Made by a program: the position numbers and the translations under genes. DNA of 57,249 nt, taken from JBGTIS01 sp041745535. Lineage in GTDB: Bacteria > Bacteroidota > Bacteroidia > Cytophagales > Cyclobacteriaceae. The stretch spans positions 1 through 57,249 of the forward strand of contig JBGTIS010000391.1 in NCBI GenBank assembly GCA_041745535.1. The letters are read 5' to 3'. The notes beneath the pieces were generated by a model. That model saw only the letters and a program-made list of their open reading frames with translations, was not told the origin of the DNA and did no database searches. Shown here one piece after another: positions 25,951 to 34,189 of this stretch (the first letter of the stretch is position 1; each line of letters opens with the position of its first letter).

Positions 25951-26907
25951 TTATATTGTAATTGATTGGATAAATAATCCGGCATGTTCTTTCAGCATTT
26001 GATAGTAGGTGGTTATTCCTTTTTCCAGAGAGGTAAATTCTTTATCATATCCAGCTTCTTTTAAACTTGTTAAATCAGCCTGGGTAAAGGTCTGGTATTT
26101 TCCTTTTAAATGATCGGGAAACGGCACCACCTCCACATCGGAATGATGGTCAACTTTTGAAATAATTTCCGCGATATCAGTAAAGCTGCGGGCATGACCG
26201 GTACCGCAATTAAAAATACCCGATTGCTTGTTTTCAAAAAAATGCCGGTTCACACTTACCACATCGTCCACAAAAATAAAGTCACGCGAAAACTTTTCAC
26301 TGCCCTCGAACAAACGCATTTTACCACCCTGTTTCAACTGATTATAAAAGTGAAATATAACCGATGCCATGCTCCCTTTGTGGTTTTCCTGATAGCCATA
26401 TACATTAAAGTATCGCAAACCCAATACCTGAGATTTGGGTGCGTTCTGGCTCAGGATACGGCGCACATAGTTGTCGAACATGAATTTTGAAAATGCATAT
26501 ACGTTCAGCGGATACTCGCACTGCCTGTCTTCCCGAAAACCATTTTCACCATTGCCATACACCGATGCGCTGGACGCATACAACAGGTCTACTTCCTTAT
26601 TCAAACAATAATGAAGAATTTCTTTTGAGAACTCATAATTATTGCGCATCATGTACATACCATCGGTTTCGGTGGTGGAAGAACAAGCTCCCTGATGAAA
26701 AATAGTAGCCACATTTTTTAACTGTGGCAACCACTCTAAAAACGACTGTTTGTCGATAAAATCGGTAATGCGCAAAGAATTCAAATTAAGATGTTTCTGT
26801 GCGTTGGCCAGGTTATCTACCACCAGAATATCATCTATACCCATTTGGTTTAGCCCGCGAATTAAATTGCTGCCGATAAATCCGGCTCCGCCTGTTACAA
26901 TAATCAT
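25951..26907 (-). CDS. hldD: ADP-L-glycero-D-manno-heptose 6-epimerase
   Basis: This 318-residue extended SDR converts ADP-D-glycero-D-manno-heptose to the L-glycero form for LPS or surface glycans. The NAD(P) loop 'GGAGFIGSN' is at residues 6-14, and the YxxxK pair is Tyr137/Lys141 in 'VYAFSKFMFDNY'. 'YQENHKGSMASVIFHF' and 'FSRDFIFVDDVV' match the HldD (RfaD) branch rather than UDP-galactose epimerases. It overlaps the adenylyltransferase upstream by 4 bases (ATGA) and is followed 27 bases later by the kinase-HAD fusion. Confidence 0.92.
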   Translation of the reverse strand: MIIVTGGAGFIGSNLIRGLNQMGIDDILVVDNLANAQKHLNLNSLRITDFIDKQSFLEWLPQLKNVATIFHQGACSSTTETDGMYMMRNNYEFSKEILHYCLNKEVDLLYASSASVYGNGENGFREDRQCEYPLNVYAFSKFMFDNYVRRILSQNAPKSQVLGLRYFNVYGYQENHKGSMASVIFHFYNQLKQGGKMRLFEGSEKFSRDFIFVDDVVSVNRHFFENKQSGIFNCGTGHARSFTDIAEIISKVDHHSDVEVVPFPDHLKGKYQTFTQADLTSLKEAGYDKEFTSLEKGITTYYQMLKEHAGLFIQSITI

Positions 26908-27371
26908 GTTGTTTCTTTCATTTTTTTTATAGTACCTGTAGTGGAATAGCCATCCACAAAACCTATTAATCGCACCTCGCCGGCAAACTCTCTTCCAATC
27001 ACATTTTCAACTTTATAATCGCCCCCTTTAACCAGCACATCAGGTTTGATCTGCGACAAAAGTGCGTAGGGAGTATCTTCATCAAATTTTACCACATAAT
27101 CCACACATTGCAGGCTTTCCAACAAATAAGCCCTATCATCTTCCTGATTAACAGGCCTTTGTTCGCCTTTCAGCCTTTTTACAGAAGCATCGGTATTTAA
27201 GCCGATAATCAGTTTATCGCCTAAAGACCGGGCTGCCCTGAGATAAGCGGCATGGCCCCGGTGCAGAATGTCAAAGCATCCATTGGTAAAAATCAGTTTT
27301 TTTCCTTCTTTTTTGTCCAACTCGAGTTTTTTTAGGAGTTCCGGAAGTTCAAAAATCTTCTGGTCATTCAT
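26904..27371 (-). CDS. rfaE2: D-glycero-beta-D-manno-heptose 1-phosphate adenylyltransferase (stand-alone RfaE2)
   Basis: The 155-residue cytidylyltransferase-like enzyme transfers AMP to heptose 1-phosphate. Its nucleotide-binding block 'FTNGCFDILHRGHAAYL' carries the HxGH signature, and 'IGLNTDASVKRLKG' with 'QRPVNQEDDRAYLLESL' is characteristic of the RfaE2 domain. In E. coli this domain is fused to the kinase as HldE. Here it is separate, and its stop overlaps the hldD start by 4 bases. Confidence 0.93.
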   Translation of the reverse strand: MNDQKIFELPELLKKLELDKKEGKKLIFTNGCFDILHRGHAAYLRAARSLGDKLIIGLNTDASVKRLKGEQRPVNQEDDRAYLLESLQCVDYVVKFDEDTPYALLSQIKPDVLVKGGDYKVENVIGREFAGEVRLIGFVDGYSTTGTIKKMKETT

Positions 27372-27411
27372 ACTTTAAAAATTAGTGGTTTTTAAAAATA
27401 CGGCAAATTAT

Positions 27412-28512
27412 TTATTTCCCTGATTGATTCCATGGAATATCTTCCTTTTTTCCCATCCAGAAAGCAATTTTCTCACGTTGCCAGGTATAGGTAGCGGCTA
27501 TGGTATCGCCAAAACTGATGATGGCCGGATACGAGAATTCATCGTCTTTCCCGCCTTCTTCAATATTTAGCGCACGCGGCCAGGTTTTGCCATTGTCATA
27601 GGAAACAGCGATGGTGAGTGGTGCACGGGTACCCCAGTTGTCACTGGCAGGATTATAGGCCAACGCCAGGGTTCCGTCTTCTAATTGCGTCAGATCAATG
27701 CCAGAGTTGGGATTTGGTAAATCGGTTGTATAGGCAGGCGACCAGGTTTTGCCATTATCCTCTGAATCACTACGACAAATATAACCGGCAGAACTTCGGA
27801 TCAGCATATGCACCTTGCCCGGTTCCGACTCCCATAAGGTGGGCTGAATTACACCCTCACCCTGAATTTTATTACGATCTAAAGGGATAAAGCCGGTTGA
27901 TTCCCAGATTTTGCCCCCATCCTCACTGCGGTCTACAAAAGCATTCCATACCTTGTTGTTTTCGTTGGAAGCGCCGGCCAGCCAGGTTCCGTCAGATAAT
28001 ACAATAGGTTTGTTTCTGACGGGGCCGCGTCCACCCTTATCACCTTTTACCAGTTCGGTAGGTGCTGTCCAGGTTTTGCCTGCATCTTCAGAGGTCATAT
28101 ACCAGGTTTCCCAAAGGTCTATGGTTTTTCCAACTTTAAAGAAAAGGTATACTTTTCCTTCTGGGGATTGAAATAACACCGGATTCCAATGAGGATCATC
28201 CCGGATCTTCGCGATTTCTACAGGATCTGACCATTGTTGTGGATTTCCCTGTGAGAGCCAGATGCCAACGTCATCGTCTTTTTCACGGGTTCCACCAAAC
28301 CAGGCTACCATAAACTGCCCGGGGGCCATCCGTACCAGTGTAGAAGCATGGCATTGTGGAAAGGGTTTGTCATCGCCAAAAATAAAATCTTTAACAGGCA
28401 GTGGATTAGCAGTCGGGTTATTTTCGTTCACATTTTGACTGGAAGTGGAATTACAGGAAATAAAAACAAATGATAGCAATATTATTGATAGGTTTAATAC
28501 ATTCAGTGTCAT
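27412..28512 (-). CDS. Sialidase-like beta-propeller lipoprotein
   Basis: The 366-residue protein starts with a lipoprotein signal ending 'FVFISC' (Cys20). The rest is a six-bladed sialidase-type propeller with four Asp-box motifs: 'SEDAGKTW', 'SEDGGKIW', 'SEDNGKTW', and 'SYDNGKTW'. The early 'HASTLVRMAPGQFMVAWFGG' fits the sialidase-like family that cleaves glycans other than sialic acid in many bacteria. The canonical Arg triad was not traced fully, so the substrate is open. It is the first gene of the minus-strand run that continues into heptose activation 40 bases later. Confidence 0.85.
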   Translation of the reverse strand: MTLNVLNLSIILLSFVFISCNSTSSQNVNENNPTANPLPVKDFIFGDDKPFPQCHASTLVRMAPGQFMVAWFGGTREKDDDVGIWLSQGNPQQWSDPVEIAKIRDDPHWNPVLFQSPEGKVYLFFKVGKTIDLWETWYMTSEDAGKTWTAPTELVKGDKGGRGPVRNKPIVLSDGTWLAGASNENNKVWNAFVDRSEDGGKIWESTGFIPLDRNKIQGEGVIQPTLWESEPGKVHMLIRSSAGYICRSDSEDNGKTWSPAYTTDLPNPNSGIDLTQLEDGTLALAYNPASDNWGTRAPLTIAVSYDNGKTWPRALNIEEGGKDDEFSYPAIISFGDTIAATYTWQREKIAFWMGKKEDIPWNQSGK

Positions 28513-28702
28513 GGGTAAATTCGGTGATTTTAATTGAATGGTTTACAAAATAATTCATCCCTGAATTTAAAACAAAAAAATTCACTATGCCTGAATTTGA
28601 TTTTTTTTATCAAAAAATTTTCTGGTTTATGCTTTTTATGGCTTAATTATTACCTTTTTTCTTATTTTACAACCGCTTCCGACCATTTAAAAAGAATGAT
28701 GT

Positions 28703-29218
28703 ATGGCACTGATAAAATCTATTCATGGTATATCTCCTGTTTTTGGAAAAGACTGTTTTCTGGCTGATAACGCGACCATTGTCGGACAGGTGGTTATGGG
28801 CGACCAGTGCAGTGTGTGGTTCAATGCGGTGCTTCGGGGCGATGTAAACTCCATTACCATCGGTAAACAGACTAATATTCAGGATGGCGTAATTATTCAT
28901 TGTACTTACCAGAAAGCCGCTACTGTAATTGGTAACCAGGTTTCAATCGCGCATGGCGCGATTGTACATGGTTGTACGCTTGAAGACCAGGTGATGATTG
29001 GCATGGGCGCCATTGTGATGGACCATGCCGTGGTACAATCCGGGGCTTTAATAGCCGCAGGCTCAGTAGTGCTGGAAAATTCTATGGTGGAAGCCAATTG
29101 TTTGTACGCTGGCATTCCGGCAAAAAAAATAAAAGAATTAAATCCTGAAAATAAGGTAATGATGGAAAGAATCGCGGACAATTACATTAAATACGCTTCC
29201 TGGTATGCCGCTGAATAA
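28703..29218 (+). CDS. Gamma-carbonic anhydrase family protein (hexapeptide-repeat)
   Basis: The 171-residue left-handed beta-helix protein is made of hexapeptide repeats, for example 'ATIVGQVVMGDQCSVWFNAV', with Arg in 'VLRGDVNSITIG'. The zinc ligands of the gamma-carbonic anhydrase/YrdA/PaaY group are visible as His in 'IIHCTYQ' and the pair in 'AHGAIVHGC'. Many members bind zinc without proven hydratase activity. It is cytoplasmic, about 50 bases ahead of the TIM-barrel gene on the same strand. Confidence 0.92.
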   Translation: MALIKSIHGISPVFGKDCFLADNATIVGQVVMGDQCSVWFNAVLRGDVNSITIGKQTNIQDGVIIHCTYQKAATVIGNQVSIAHGAIVHGCTLEDQVMIGMGAIVMDHAVVQSGALIAAGSVVLENSMVEANCLYAGIPAKKIKELNPENKVMMERIADNYIKYASWYAAE

Positions 29219-29271
29219 TGTATTGGGTAAGTTAAAATATGAAATTAAAATAATTACAAATTGAAGCCTCA

Positions 29272-30234
29272 ATGAAATTACAAAACCGAAGAACATTCCT
29301 TAAAAATTCATCTGCCATTACACTGGCAAGTGCCCTCCCCTATTCTTTCTGGCCGACTGTGCCCAAGCCTAAAGCCGCTTATAAATTCACGCTTAGCCTC
29401 GATCCTGGTTCTATTGGCATCAAGGCTGACCAGCGTGAACTGGTGAACCTGGCCCAACAGTATGGATTTGAATCGGTTACAGCGTATCCTGATTTCCTTG
29501 CATCGCTGGGTGAAAAAGACTTAAAACAGTTTCTCGGAGAAATGAAGGAAAAAGGGATTGTCTGGGGAACTTCTAATTTACCTTTCGATTTCAGAAAAGA
29601 TGAAAATACTTTCAAAGCTGGCATCAAAGAATTGCCTAAACATGCACTGGTGTTACAAAAAGCAGGGGTAACCCGCATGGGCACCTGGATATTATCTTTC
29701 GATGATAACCTTACGTACATGCGGAATTTTAAGCAACATGCCGCCCGCATCCGGGAAATCGCCAAAATAGTCGGTGACCAGGGTATGCGGTTCGGACTGG
29801 AATATGTAGGGCCGAAAACTTCCTGGACTTCCAAACGTTTTCCTTTTCTCCATACCATGGCCGAAACCAAAGAGCTGATTACCGAAATTGGAGAACCCAA
29901 TGTAGGGTTCATTCTGGATACCTACCATTGGTATAATGCCGGCGAAACGGCCGACGATATTCTTACCCTCACCAATCAGGATGTGGTATCCTGCGACCTG
30001 AACGATGCCCCGGCCAATGTACCGCAAGACCAACTGATGGATTTGTCCAGAATGCTTCCTTCCACAACCGGCGTAATCAATGTCAAAAGTTTCCTGGAAG
30101 CCTTGGTAAAAATCGGCTACGACGGTCCTATCCGGGCCGAACCTTTCAATAGAATTGTGAATGGTATAAGCCAGGACAATGCCCTTCGGATTACAGCTGA
30201 AACCATGAAAAAATCATTTGCTTTGGTTGAATAA
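29272..30234 (+). CDS. Tat-exported sugar phosphate isomerase/epimerase-like TIM barrel protein
   Basis: The 320-residue protein opens with a twin-arginine signal, 'RRTFLKNSSAITLASALPY' (residues 6-24), and is therefore exported folded, usually with a metal. The body is a xylose-isomerase-like TIM barrel: 'LGTSNLPFDFR'-type loops, 'RFGLEYVGPKTSW', 'GFILDTYHWYNAGE', 'SCDLNDAP' and 'RAEPFN' supply the usual Glu/His/Asp metal ligands. The substrate is unknown. A strong hairpin terminator follows its stop. Confidence 0.88.
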   Translation: MKLQNRRTFLKNSSAITLASALPYSFWPTVPKPKAAYKFTLSLDPGSIGIKADQRELVNLAQQYGFESVTAYPDFLASLGEKDLKQFLGEMKEKGIVWGTSNLPFDFRKDENTFKAGIKELPKHALVLQKAGVTRMGTWILSFDDNLTYMRNFKQHAARIREIAKIVGDQGMRFGLEYVGPKTSWTSKRFPFLHTMAETKELITEIGEPNVGFILDTYHWYNAGETADDILTLTNQDVVSCDLNDAPANVPQDQLMDLSRMLPSTTGVINVKSFLEALVKIGYDGPIRAEPFNRIVNGISQDNALRITAETMKKSFALVE

Positions 30235-30252
30235 TGTAGCTGATAGAAAAAT

Positions 30253-30298
30253 AAATGCCTGATAATACCTCCAGTTGGAGCGCGATTATCAGGCATTT
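30253..30298. terminator. Strong bidirectional terminator
   Basis: AAATGCCTGATAAT (30253-30266) pairs perfectly with ATTATCAGGCATTT (30285-30298), a 14-bp stem with T-rich flanks on both sides. It lies between convergent genes. Confidence 0.9.
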
Positions 30299-30353
30299 AC
30301 TTTTTAAAATTGTATGTAATTGATTTTCCCGCGAATTCCACGATGAGAAAAAT

Positions 30354-31394
30354 CTAACTTTTAATTACTTCTTTCATGGCTTTCAGATTCTGTTCCGCGT
30401 TTCTGATGTTCTGATTCACCAGTGTTTTCATAGCTTCACCCTGACTGCCTTTCACGTTTTTCAGCAAATCGGCGGCCTGATTCAGGTATTGTAAACTTTC
30501 TTCCTGTAAAGCGATCACTTCTAAAATTTCTTCTTTGCTTTTTAGTTCCTGCTTTACATTTTTAATTAGCGCGTAAGCATAATTTACGAAACCCTGTGCC
30601 ATCGCCAACCGGTTTTCCGGATTAAAGGCATAAGCGTTTTTCGCGGCCTGTAACTCTTTTTTATCCGAAGGCAAACCATGGTAGGCAGCAATGGCTTTAG
30701 AAAAATTAGTTGATTTTTCGCACGCTGCCAGCTCTTTCTCTATGGCTGCGTTGCCCTGGGCAAAAGCTTTAATACTTACCGGACAGGGCAGCAATTGCCA
30801 CATCGGGTCCTGGGGCATATGGTTTTTGATAAATTCTTTCGGCTCAGGCAGAAAATATTCTTCTTTAAATTCCTTTACATATTTCTTTTTGTCGTTAATG
30901 CCACCGCTGCCCCAGGTTACGTCCATAACGTACCACCGATTGCCCAGCGAAACGGCGTTCCAGGCATGGTCCGACTGGGTAAATCCGTTGTTCGCGGAAA
31001 AACCAAAACCCTTGCTATACCCGGGAATTAATTCGCTCTGAATACCCTGGCTGGTACATAATGCCTGAAACAAACTGGCATACCCATGGCAAACTGCTTT
31101 CTTCTTCTGTATAACCTGATCGGGTTCCAGGTTAGAAAACCCGCCTTTTAGAAATGATTGCACATCGTATTCTATGTTTTCAGCAATCCAAACGTAAAAG
31201 CTTCTTACTTTTTCAAAATCATTGGACGCTGGTTTAACCAGATACTCGGCTAAGGTTTCCACACTGTTTGCTACCTTGGATGGCGCATTGCGGGCATGGG
31301 CATCAATTTTCTGATAATCGGCTGAATATGCTTGTGAATAAATGATTGTTGTAAAAATAAAAACGTAAGCAAAAATCGAATAAATTTTATGCAT
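30354..31394 (-). CDS. Exported transglutaminase-like domain protein
   Basis: The 346-residue protein has a signal peptide (residues 1-25). A transglutaminase-like cysteine-protease fold follows, with the full triad visible: Cys102 in 'KAVCHGYASLF', His143 in 'SDHAWNAV', and Asp158 in 'VMDVTWGSG'. The segment 'RSFYVWIAENIEYD' precedes the Cys as usual. The C-terminal 120 residues are helical. Such bacterial proteins are mostly peptidases or amidases acting in the periplasm. It is convergent with the TIM-barrel gene across a shared terminator. Confidence 0.9.
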   Translation of the reverse strand: MHKIYSIFAYVFIFTTIIYSQAYSADYQKIDAHARNAPSKVANSVETLAEYLVKPASNDFEKVRSFYVWIAENIEYDVQSFLKGGFSNLEPDQVIQKKKAVCHGYASLFQALCTSQGIQSELIPGYSKGFGFSANNGFTQSDHAWNAVSLGNRWYVMDVTWGSGGINDKKKYVKEFKEEYFLPEPKEFIKNHMPQDPMWQLLPCPVSIKAFAQGNAAIEKELAACEKSTNFSKAIAAYHGLPSDKKELQAAKNAYAFNPENRLAMAQGFVNYAYALIKNVKQELKSKEEILEVIALQEESLQYLNQAADLLKNVKGSQGEAMKTLVNQNIRNAEQNLKAMKEVIKS

Positions 31395-31455
31395 AGCATC
31401 GTTTAATTTGTTCGCACGAATTTTTCGAAATATGGCACATTTTTACGGTCTAACT

Positions 31456-31631
31456 CAATTAAATGCAGGCATAACCTTACACCTTTGATAATTTGAGAAA
31501 GTCAGGAACAAATTAAGCATAAGTGTCCTAACTAGTTTCAAACCTGCGTTAATTGAATATGGAGACAGAAAAAAAGCCATATAACATTTAACGCAAAAAC
31601 CTCGGTTAAAGTGCGTTGTCAGAGATGGCTT
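31456..31631. repeat. Cluster of inverted repeats in an intergenic region
   Basis: CAATTAAATGCAGG (31456-31469) faces CCTGCGTTAATTG (31543-31555) with one mismatch/bulge. Next to it, AAGCCAT (31574-31580) and ATGGCTT (31625-31631) enclose AACGCA/TGCGTT (31590-31595 and 31612-31617). The region could encode a structured RNA. I matched it to no known family. Confidence 0.4.
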
Positions 31632-31681
31632 GTGATAGTACAATAATAATATGAACGATATGCTAAAAAAATAAATTCCAG

Positions 31682-32176
31682 CTAAGAAAGCCAAATGCTG
31701 GTGTCAGGCGAATCGTAAAAAACAGGATATGCCTTTTCTTTAATTTCCATCCGAATAGAAAGCGGTAATATACCTAACATTTTCTCAAAATCCTGACGGG
31801 ATACATGTTGCCCGATTACCCTGAAAGTAGCCATCGCAACCTCTGAAATATAGTGCTTTGAATCTCTTGTATAAGACGGACCTGTATACCGTGACATAAT
31901 TTCGTTTATCAGGGAAGAGAAACTTTCCAATTTCCCGGGAAATGCATCTTTTATTGACCAGTCTTTTACAAACATGGCCTTAAAAGGAAGGGGTAATAAA
32001 TTTAAAAAACAGAGTGAATTTTCAAATCCCAACCGATCCCTTAATGATTTAAGTACCAGTTCAACAATAGGATTTAAGTCAGAATCATTGCCGAAACTTT
32101 TTATTTCATTGGCAATTTCTGTCATTATTTCATCACGATAAATTGCGTGTCTTTCTATTTTTTGGGTTAATGTCAT
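31682..32176 (-). CDS. DUF2267-like protein
   Basis: The 164-residue helical cytoplasmic protein contains 'VLKSLRDRLGFENSLCFLNL' followed by 'LPLPFKAMFV', the pattern of DUF2267 (paired helices with an RL...LP core). A second helical half resembles it: 'ISEVAMATFRVIGQHVSRQD' and 'LPLSIRMEI'. The function of the family is unknown; it is often found in stress-related loci. The start ATG follows a 450-base AT-rich region that contains a 15-base palindrome. Confidence 0.7.
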   Translation of the reverse strand: MTLTQKIERHAIYRDEIMTEIANEIKSFGNDSDLNPIVELVLKSLRDRLGFENSLCFLNLLPLPFKAMFVKDWSIKDAFPGKLESFSSLINEIMSRYTGPSYTRDSKHYISEVAMATFRVIGQHVSRQDFEKMLGILPLSIRMEIKEKAYPVFYDSPDTSIWLS

Positions 32177-32626
32177 AACATAAGATTTAAAAATATGGCC
32201 GATAAAAAATTAGTACTACAATGTAAGAAATATTTTTAAAGAAATCCAAGATTTACACAATTAATATTTCTAAAGTATTATTTAAAAAATTGAGTTTAAG
32301 CAGCTATAAGTCAGCACTTTATATACTTTTTTTCAAAAATAAAATATGAATCAATCCAAAAAAAACACAAAATAATTATAGCATAATTCTGTGTAATAAT
32401 TACACTTCAAACACGAATTTTACCGCATCCTCTTATTAGGCAAAATCCAGCTTTCAATCTGCCGCCAAATTTTATTTATGAAGGTTTAAAATTTACAAAG
32501 ATACGATTGTATTATTTCTACACCGTTGATTGTAATAAACAAAAAGCTAAAAAATGCTGATACAAATCTGATTAAATAATTACGTCTTACGCCAACCGCT
32601 TTTTTGGTTACGAATGTCATTAAATT
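32177..32626. other. AT-rich intergenic region with a palindrome
   Basis: No open frame, RNA gene or IS sequence was found in these 450 bases. The only notable element is the palindrome at 32391-32405. The region should contain the promoter of the DUF2267-like gene. Confidence 0.6.
32391..32405. promoter_or_regulatory. Palindrome GTGTAAT-A-ATTACAC, possible operator
   Basis: The two 7-base half sites are perfectly symmetric around one A. The size and symmetry fit a dimeric repressor site, but no regulator is encoded nearby. Confidence 0.45.
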
Positions 32627-34159
32627 TTAGGGTATGGGCAAGGCGTTACTCCCATAATCCGCAAGGTCTACTTTTGGGACTTTAGCGCCAAACTTAGCAT
32701 TAATGGCATCAATAAAGGTGTTGGCAGCCAGGGCATACCCCCTGGAATTTGGGTGTACCCCATCCAAAGAAAATCCGGCAAAAGGCGGCGAAATAGAAGC
32801 TGTTACCAATACATTATTGGTGTAACTTCCCTGTGTGGCTAAGGCAGCTAACGTGCTTTTTATATCGGCAACCGCCACCCGGTCAGAAACTCCTAATGTG
32901 GAAATGGCACCCTCAATAGCCACATTAAATGCTTCTACCCTGGCTTTTATAGAGTCTAATTCAGGTTGCACAAGTACATGTCGGTCAGTTAAAGGTTCGG
33001 CTAATCCCCAGATGCTGAACGGGTCATCAGGATTTTTTGGCCTTCCAATAATGGCACCGGCGGTTAATGTAACCAACTCTCCCATTTTCATTTGTCGGAT
33101 TTTTGGTAAGGTAACAAAGCCACCCTGTCCGTCGGGCAAGGTAATTTCGGTCAGATTTTCATCTTCAATTACCAGGGAGTTCTTACCAAATCCAAAAGTA
33201 ATTTGTCGGGCAGTTGCTTCTTCCTGGGTGATGATCTGATTCTGCTGGGCGCCCGCCAAACCCGCATTATAAATTTCATAATTGGTATTTAACAAGCTGA
33301 CAATAACACCATCCTGCGCCGAGTTCTCACTGAAAGTGACGGCATTATAAGCCACCGTAGTAAAGAAAGGAATGGAAGTTACATCTGGAATATTGCCTAC
33401 CACACCTTTGATAGTTGGATCGGTAGTCATCGCCTGTAAGGCCGCTACATATTGCATCTGAAAATTTTCAACGGCAGTCATCGGAATAATGCCCGATCCC
33501 CCGGTAGTGGCATAACCCAGTACGTCGTTGTTCCCCAGCCAAAAGAGGAAAAAAGTACCCTGGGCAGCTACGGCATCGCCTATCAGCGTAGACGTTCCTG
33601 GTGCGGAAGCAAACCGGGTATAGTATGGATTTTCAATAGCATTGCCTGGTGTACCGGTTTCGGGAATTAAAGCCTGCGCCAGTAGAATGCCGGGCACGCC
33701 AAAATTATTGAGTGCGGTTTTATCGCCTGTAAAAGCTGTAGGCAAATCTCCGGGTAAGGGAGTCAGAACTGGTGGATTGCCTTTTAGAATCAATTTTCCC
33801 AGTACCAGAGAAGGTGGCGCCGACAGCGTAGGATTGTAGCCGTTTTCAGAGTTAATATCGGGCTGATTGAAGGTAGCACTTCCACCACCTTCCCCCTCTA
33901 TTTCCTGAAACTGTTTATTCAGAATAAGCGGAAGCGAATTAGCTTGGCCTTCACTAAATAGAGCAGCAGACTGGAATCCAGCTACCAGGGAATTGCCCAC
34001 TGCCACAAATTTTGAGAAATCGGCTGAGCCTGCCGCGGGGGTTTCCGGCGTAGGCTCATCTGGTTGCGGACGGGTATAGGTAAGCACTTCCTGTTCGCAT
34101 CCGGCAATAGCGATTATTAGAAAAAAAGCCGCTATATAACTAATTAATATATTTTTCAT
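32627..34159 (-). CDS. SGNH/GDSL-hydrolase lipoprotein
   Basis: The 510-residue protein has a lipoprotein signal ending 'IAIAGC' (Cys21) and a Pro/Glu/Thr-rich linker. The SGNH domain has block I 'FVAVGNSLVAGFQ' (nucleophile Ser57), an Asn block in 'WLGNNDVLGYA', and the C-terminal Asp-His pair in 'LDGVHPNSRGYAL'. Block I reads GNSL rather than GDSL. The fold is that of esterases, lipases and acetyl-esterases. It follows the TonB-dependent receptor gene by 30 bases, so the two are likely one operon and may act together at the cell surface. Confidence 0.9.
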   Translation of the reverse strand: MKNILISYIAAFFLIIAIAGCEQEVLTYTRPQPDEPTPETPAAGSADFSKFVAVGNSLVAGFQSAALFSEGQANSLPLILNKQFQEIEGEGGGSATFNQPDINSENGYNPTLSAPPSLVLGKLILKGNPPVLTPLPGDLPTAFTGDKTALNNFGVPGILLAQALIPETGTPGNAIENPYYTRFASAPGTSTLIGDAVAAQGTFFLFWLGNNDVLGYATTGGSGIIPMTAVENFQMQYVAALQAMTTDPTIKGVVGNIPDVTSIPFFTTVAYNAVTFSENSAQDGVIVSLLNTNYEIYNAGLAGAQQNQIITQEEATARQITFGFGKNSLVIEDENLTEITLPDGQGGFVTLPKIRQMKMGELVTLTAGAIIGRPKNPDDPFSIWGLAEPLTDRHVLVQPELDSIKARVEAFNVAIEGAISTLGVSDRVAVADIKSTLAALATQGSYTNNVLVTASISPPFAGFSLDGVHPNSRGYALAANTFIDAINAKFGAKVPKVDLADYGSNALPIP

Positions 34160-34189
34160 TTTTGTACAAGTTAAATAAACACCTAAATA

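Noticed and set aside
31448..31555. Possible integron attC site (GTCTAAC ... GTTAATT)
   Set aside because: The right end does not match GTTRRRY, and the arms that pair are different from those of attC. No integrase or cassette array is present.
31455..31694. 79-residue minus-strand open frame
   Set aside because: No family resemblance; it overlaps the intergenic repeats and the end of the DUF2267-like gene and has unusual composition.
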